A DNA stretch of 64,000 bases from Solea solea (taxonomy: Eukaryota > Chordata > Actinopteri > Pleuronectiformes > Soleidae): assembly GCF_958295425.1 (NCBI RefSeq), contig NC_081142.1:9715754-9779753 (forward strand), in the 5' to 3' direction. Position 1 is the first letter of the stretch. The number at the start of each line of letters is the position of its first letter. Below, one piece after another: positions 47,227-64,000 of this stretch. Under the pieces are notes generated by a model, which worked only from the letters and a program-made list of their open reading frames with translations, ran no database searches and was not told where the DNA came from. Position numbers and translations under genes: made by a program.

Positions 47227-49205
47227 CAGTCAGTGGTAGGAGTGGACTGGGTGGGAGGGGTCAACTGGGCTGTTAGCCTGAGCAAGGCACTATGGGGTCT
47301 GGGCCCTGTTTGCTTTGCCACTCCTGACCTGCAACACTCCATCCAAGCACTAGAGGGCACTCCAAACCACATCACTTTATAGAGAGCGAGGAGGATTCCT
47401 GATCACCTTCAACAGCGGTTGGTGGTGGGGGGGGGGGGCAAACCTTTCAGATTTATGAAAAAGGATGTTTTTGTTGGTGAAAACTCGTCCTCGGGCTTAT
47501 CATTTCCAAGGACGCTGAGAACTTGCGCTTCAGTCAGAGCAGATGAAAGGTAGGTAGGTAAGCACTTCTTCCTCCTCATCCTCTTTATCCTCCAACCACA
47601 AAGCATCAGGCCGCCTCCCTGAGATGAAAAGTTACAATCTAGATTTCATGTCTGTTATTAGTTACTATGGCACACAGGATTGTCCCAGTCCATCTCCTTT
47701 TTCTTTTCTTTTTCTTTTCCTTTGCAGAGGGAAAGGGCGTCCTCCTCTTTAAAACTTTTAACAAGCCCAGATGTCAGTGTCCCGATCAGCCACGACAGAC
47801 TCGATCCATGGCATTGACAGAAAATAAAGGTCATCTCTTGATATTCACAGTAGAAAAAATATACATACAAAAAAGACAAAAACAAATCTGAACAGTTAAA
47901 CAGACAAAATGGAGGAGAAGTGGGATTTTGGAAATCTGTTTTGACCACAAAGAGACAGATAGAGAAGCATGAGGGTCCACAGCTGAGCTTGGTTAAAGCC
48001 GCTCATGTAGGCGATCACAGATACAGTATGAACTGAGAGTCACAGGTCTCTCTGGTTTTTTTTTTAGCTCACGCTAAATGACGATCACATCACGTCCCCA
48101 GAAACTAACAGAGCCGCTACTACATACAGTCAAAAGGACTGGTGTAAAGCTACATTTGCTTCTTCCAGTGCCTGGGGTAAGAATCCTCTTACGAGTACTT
48201 TTCTGGTCTGTAGTGATAATCAAATGGACTGTCCATGAAGCCAATTTACTGTCTGGTCTTCCACATTTTGTAAATACTTCAAAATAAAAATCAAATCCGG
48301 ACTAATACTCGAATATCTCAAAAGCTTGTCCAAACTAAGCCAAATGAAACCTGAATTCAAAATCAGGGACATAATGTGATGAGCAGAGCTCCCGACAATG
48401 ACCACATACTGCAGGAGTCTACAGTGTGTCTCTTTGGGACAGAACTGAAGACGTTTCTCACACACACACCACACTGGAAACTAACTCATTGCTGCAGTGT
48501 TGGTTAATGGACAATAGAAGTGACATTGAAACGATGGGATACTGAGTGACTGACAGGGATGCTTTAGGCTCTTTAGACTGATTCATCCATATGCACTGAG
48601 GTAGACTCTGGCCAAACACAAAGACAATGACAATAACTAACTACCTAACTCATTAAACTAACTAGTACTCTTGCTGCTCCTCCCTGTACACGACAAACTA
48701 CGCTCTTACTTCACTCTCAAAACACCTTAAAAATGCTCAACTAAAAAAAAGCTAAGTGTGTTCTTCTTATACAATGACAATGATCATAATAAAATAAATA
48801 TCTGGTATTTCAACAATATGGGCACCATCTTAATTAATAATTGCATATTTGAGTGTGTGTGTGTGAGAACACCACCACAAGATAAGCAACCTAAGTCAAG
48901 GCGGAGGCAAGAGCCACGTCTCACTTCCGAATGACATACTAAATTCTATGTATGTAGTGTGTCTATAGTGGAAAAGCGAGTGCAGTCACACTAACTGCAA
49001 AATGACTGTACTGTTGAGAGCTTGTGTGGAACTGTGACACGGCTAAGCTCCACCATTTTTCTGACATGTACGCAAACCAGCAGACATCCCATCTCACTTC
49101 TTTTTTTTTTTTTTTAACATAAGCCTTCAAATGCAAATGCAGATACAGCCGTGAATTTTCTGTGCCTCTCCTGACTCATGAGGAATAACAGACAGAGATC
49201 ACAGA

Positions 49206-49236
49206 GGCGCGCGCGTGTGTGTGTGTGTGTGTGTGT
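49206..49236. repeat. GC/GT dinucleotide tract
   Basis: GCGCGCGC passing into about 11 GT units; another potential Z-DNA tract. Confidence 0.95.
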
Positions 49237-51409
49237 TATAACTAGCCAACAGAACTAGGCTGGACGTGGCTGTGGGTTTGAGAAGGCACTGGTAAAAATA
49301 TGGAGACAGCTTCTCCACTTTCCTCCGACTCCCGATTCTGTGGGTTCTCGCTGCTGACAGAGAGCTGCCAACACTTTGGCTATACTATAGTAAGTGCTGA
49401 ATGCTGTTCGGCTAGACTGGAAACCACACTGGTCTGTGTGTCCAGAGAAAAAAAGGGGAAAAACTTTTCAAGGGTTGTGGAAGGGTAACAGTTTAAGGAG
49501 CGACAAACCTCAGAACATTTTAGAGTGAAGATTTAGTAAAAACCAATACTGATTTATCTCTTCTCAATTATTATTCATGTGAGCACTGGTGTGGGGTGTG
49601 GTGGAGGGAACAGGCAGTTCTGACTAAATCCTGGAATGTCAGACCTGAGTGAAATAGCTGCTGCACACTGTGTCCTGACTGCCTAACTGCATGTGATAGC
49701 AGAGAGGGTAATAAGATTAACAATTGCTCACACTCTGCCTCCCTCTCAGACACACTGAAAGACAAGAGAGACGAGGACGCTGCCCTCCTCTCTCTCGCTC
49801 TGCTACCTGCTGGGGACTCTGAATACACTCGGAACTTTCCATATTTGTCTCCAGCCCTACGCCACAAAACATGGAAATTTCCACCAGCCTGATTTTGAGC
49901 AGTGATTTTAGCAGCCAATGGGAAGGGAGCCTCAGGGAGACAGAGGAGGGGGAGAGTGCGGGAGGTTTGTGGTGCAGAGTAAATCTGACACAACGACAAT
50001 GACTGCAGGTTGTGAAAAAATACAAATAATAAAAAGTTTCATCTTAAAACAGAGGTCCTGACCTGAGCCAGGACATTTGAATTTGGTGGACTTGGAGCTG
50101 GTCATAGACCTGACAAACAATTAAATGAAAGACCTTATTATCAATTTCTCCTGCATTTAGAAAACCTGGCGGTAACTCCCACCATCCTCTGAACAACGCA
50201 GGAAACTGAAAAGCCGCTACTGTCACGCTAACACAAGGAAGTACAATCAAAAGCCGGGGACAAGCTCTCGACCCAATCTCTGACCTCACTGACGAGTTAC
50301 ACGGACAACTAGCACGACCACATGAAAGCTATATATATATATAAAAAAAAAAGAAAACTGTGATAAGATAAGAAACACACTCCAGCGTGACCTGACCAGA
50401 GCAAATGGACACAAACACACATCAGGTGCACTTCAGCCTAGAAAGACCTCATTCCCCTTTTACATAAGGAGTTTTTTGGTTAATCTACTTTTTTTTCCGT
50501 AGTTGTAATAAAAGTTGCCTCCAAATATTGACAGCTCTCAGAGGGACTGAGGTTTATAAAAATAAAAGAAGCAGTAAGTCAACGATATTTTGCGGCTTTT
50601 CCTTTTTTCCACCGAGATGGAAAAAAGTACTTGAGGGTTGGAGTCTGGAGGCCAAAGACACGGAGAGCACTATTGGTACATTAGTGTAATTTCCGGGGCT
50701 ATAAAGTAAGAAAGAAAACAAAACTGGCAAAACAAAATAATAGCAAAGTAATAATCTTACAAATATGAACTATTTACAAAACATCAATATGTCATATATT
50801 ATATATAAAATATTGGCACAGAAATGCCAATATTCCATATATACTACATATATATTATATATATTCATATACCCACTAAAATATATCAAAGCAGCAGCTA
50901 TTGGTCAGTCTGAGGAACTCTTTTGTCCAATTCTTAACTGTTTAAATATCCTTCAGCCATATAGTGAGGACACAGAGGTAAAAAAAGAGAGAGAGAGAAA
51001 CAATAAAAGTAAATAAATTAAAACTATTCACCAAACACCCGATGAATCTGTGTGTCGTTTGGAATTCTGCAGAACCAAAAAAAGAGAAACAAACAAAAAG
51101 AAGACATTCTAGGAATAGATGTTTTGTTCTAGGATCAAGTCTTTGCAAGTCATCCCACTGTTCCAAACAGATTCATTGTTCAAGAGGAAATTAGCATGAG
51201 CGCTGATAGACACTTCTCTTCGTTTATAGGCCACGTATAAAAAGGCCACTATCTGAGTAAAAAGATTTCACTAGGATCAAAATAACAAAGCACGGAAAAG
51301 TGGAAATGCCGATTTGGTGGTGGGGGGGAGAAAAGACGAGACGAGTCTTGAGGAGGATGAGCATAAGCAGCCATCTTGGTTGTCTAAGGTTTGTCGAGTT
51401 CACAGTTTG

Positions 51410-51415
51410 TTTATT
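51410..51415 (-). terminator. candidate proximal polyadenylation signal, insr
   Basis: AATAAA on the minus strand, about 355 bases after the stop codon. Usage unproven. Confidence 0.3.
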
Positions 51416-51768
51416 TTCCTCTTCGTTTCCAACATGATGAGTCCTGGAAATGTGAAAATAGTGAAAAAATAATAGATAATCTGGCAATAGACAGCCCGGT
51501 GTGTTAGAGAGGAAGTTAAAAAAAACAAAAGGTGTGCACTGTTAGTGGTGCACTGTTTGCATCCCTTGCTTGCCTGTGATTGGCAGCCTTGAGGAAAAAA
51601 ATAAAAAGTCCTGAGATTTCTGTTTGTTTTTTGTTTTTTGAAGGGCTACTCCAAGAATAAGAATCATAAGAAAATGATGAGAAGAACATGATGGATGCAG
51701 AAAAATGGATTTGAACAGAAAGAAGGGTTGGGAGAGGTTCAACAAGTTCTTTTAGGAAACAGGAAACG

Positions 51769-63376
<11,608 letters not shown>

Positions 63377-64000
63377 CTACACACCGAGAAGAGACAATGT
63401 AAAAGAACATTTTAACCATTATTAAAAAAAAAAAAAAAAAAATCAGCATCTACAACAAAACTTGGTGATGTTGAATCAATACAGAAAAGCAGAGATATGA
63501 CATTTAAATATTTACACAGTTGAATGAATGAAAATGGGACCATGGTGTTTGATACAATCACAGCTGTGTAACAACTTAGGTGACAATGTTTGTGTAAGTT
63601 AACAGCCCATTTTCCCATTCACCCAGACACAACAGGTTAAGTGGCAGGAGTTGAGACGCTTTATGGGCATTTTTCAGAGTAATGCCTACAGTACAAGAAA
63701 ACAGCCTCATTTGTGACAGAAGAAAACACAAAATACCACAAATGCTTCTGTGAGTGGATATCAGAAAAGGGATGAAGGAGGACTGAATGGCATGAGGCAG
63801 GAATGCACAGTGACGTACTGGTGTGGTGTGGGTGTGGAACCAGGAATGACATATTCAAACAAGGCTGATCTGTCCACAAGAATTTAACTGATATACATGA
63901 CTTCTACTCACTGGAATCTATGGTGTTGTTCTCTTGTGTCTATAAAGCCAATTTAGTAAATATCCCCACATACTTTATAAAAATAAACTTAATAAACAAA
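63377..64000 (-). other. insr intron 3, truncated by window end
   Basis: The exon for the bulk of the cysteine-rich domain must lie further right; no cysteine-rich translation is found here. Contains a poly-A run at 63,422-63,440. Confidence 0.8.

Larger units (their letters stand above)
44675..51768 (-). other. insr 3' UTR and insr-arhgef18 intergenic region
   Basis: Seven kilobases without a convincing exon. Candidate minus-strand AATAAA signals at 51415-51410 (proximal) and 44680-44675 (distal); insulin receptor mRNAs usually have UTRs of several kilobases, so a distal site is plausible. Contents are AT-rich sequence and microsatellites. The end of the UTR cannot be located from sequence. 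Confidence 0.35.

Noticed and set aside
63661..63879. A further insr exon at the right edge
   Set aside because: The 72-codon frame lacks the cysteine pattern of the receptor and suitable splice sites.

Overview
This window is vertebrate nuclear DNA, most probably from a teleost fish. Protein-coding sequence is split into many short exons with GT-AG introns. The non-coding sequence is full of microsatellites and repeat families typical of fish: tRNA-derived SINEs, an L2-type LINE tail, a hAT derivative and TTAA-flanked MITE-like elements. No operons, CRISPR arrays or other prokaryotic features were seen. I had no database access, so family assignments rest on comparing my own exon translations with remembered vertebrate proteins.

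Two genes account for essentially all the coding sequence, and both read on the minus strand. The right part (about 51,769-63,376) is the 3' three quarters of an insulin receptor gene (insr). It runs from the exon joining the cysteine-rich and L2 domains to the stop codon. The signal peptide, the L1 domain and most of the cysteine-rich domain lie beyond the right edge. I resolved 19 coding exons whose phases all agree, giving 1,042 residues without a stop. The C-terminal tail and the kinase signature RWMAPES identify it as insulin receptor rather than IGF1 receptor.

The left and central part (5,940-42,867) is a complete Rho guanine-nucleotide exchange factor gene, arhgef18 (p114RhoGEF). I resolved 32 coding exons that join in phase into a 1,657-residue protein. 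Its parts are an N-terminal extension, an atypical C1 zinc finger preceded by poly-serine, a DH-PH module, a coiled coil and a Pro/Ser/Gln/His-rich tail ending in EDVIFF. INSR and ARHGEF18 are also close neighbours on human 19p13.2, which supports both calls. Here they lie in tandem, with the 3' end of insr about 8.9 kb from the first arhgef18 coding exon.

Layout: 1-2,330 is probably intergenic and contains a SINE; 2,331-5,939 is probable arhgef18 3' UTR; 5,940-42,867 is arhgef18, with large introns at 8,487-14,922 and 23,821-31,447; 42,868-51,400 is the intergenic stretch and possible long insr 3' UTR; 51,769-63,376 is insr; 63,377-64,000 is an insr intron. The two proteins act in different pathways: a plasma-membrane receptor tyrosine kinase for insulin, and an activator of RhoA at cell junctions. 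Nothing in the sequence shows that they work together.

I did not find a new biological system. The items most worth a second look are a perfect 20-bp hairpin in an arhgef18 intron, a hAT element with intact 8-bp target-site duplication, a likely internal promoter for a short arhgef18 isoform, inverted repeats flanking the C1-encoding exons, and several unusual residues in the insulin receptor (alpha-CT peptide, kinase SDCW, loss of a beta-chain cysteine, split exon 12).
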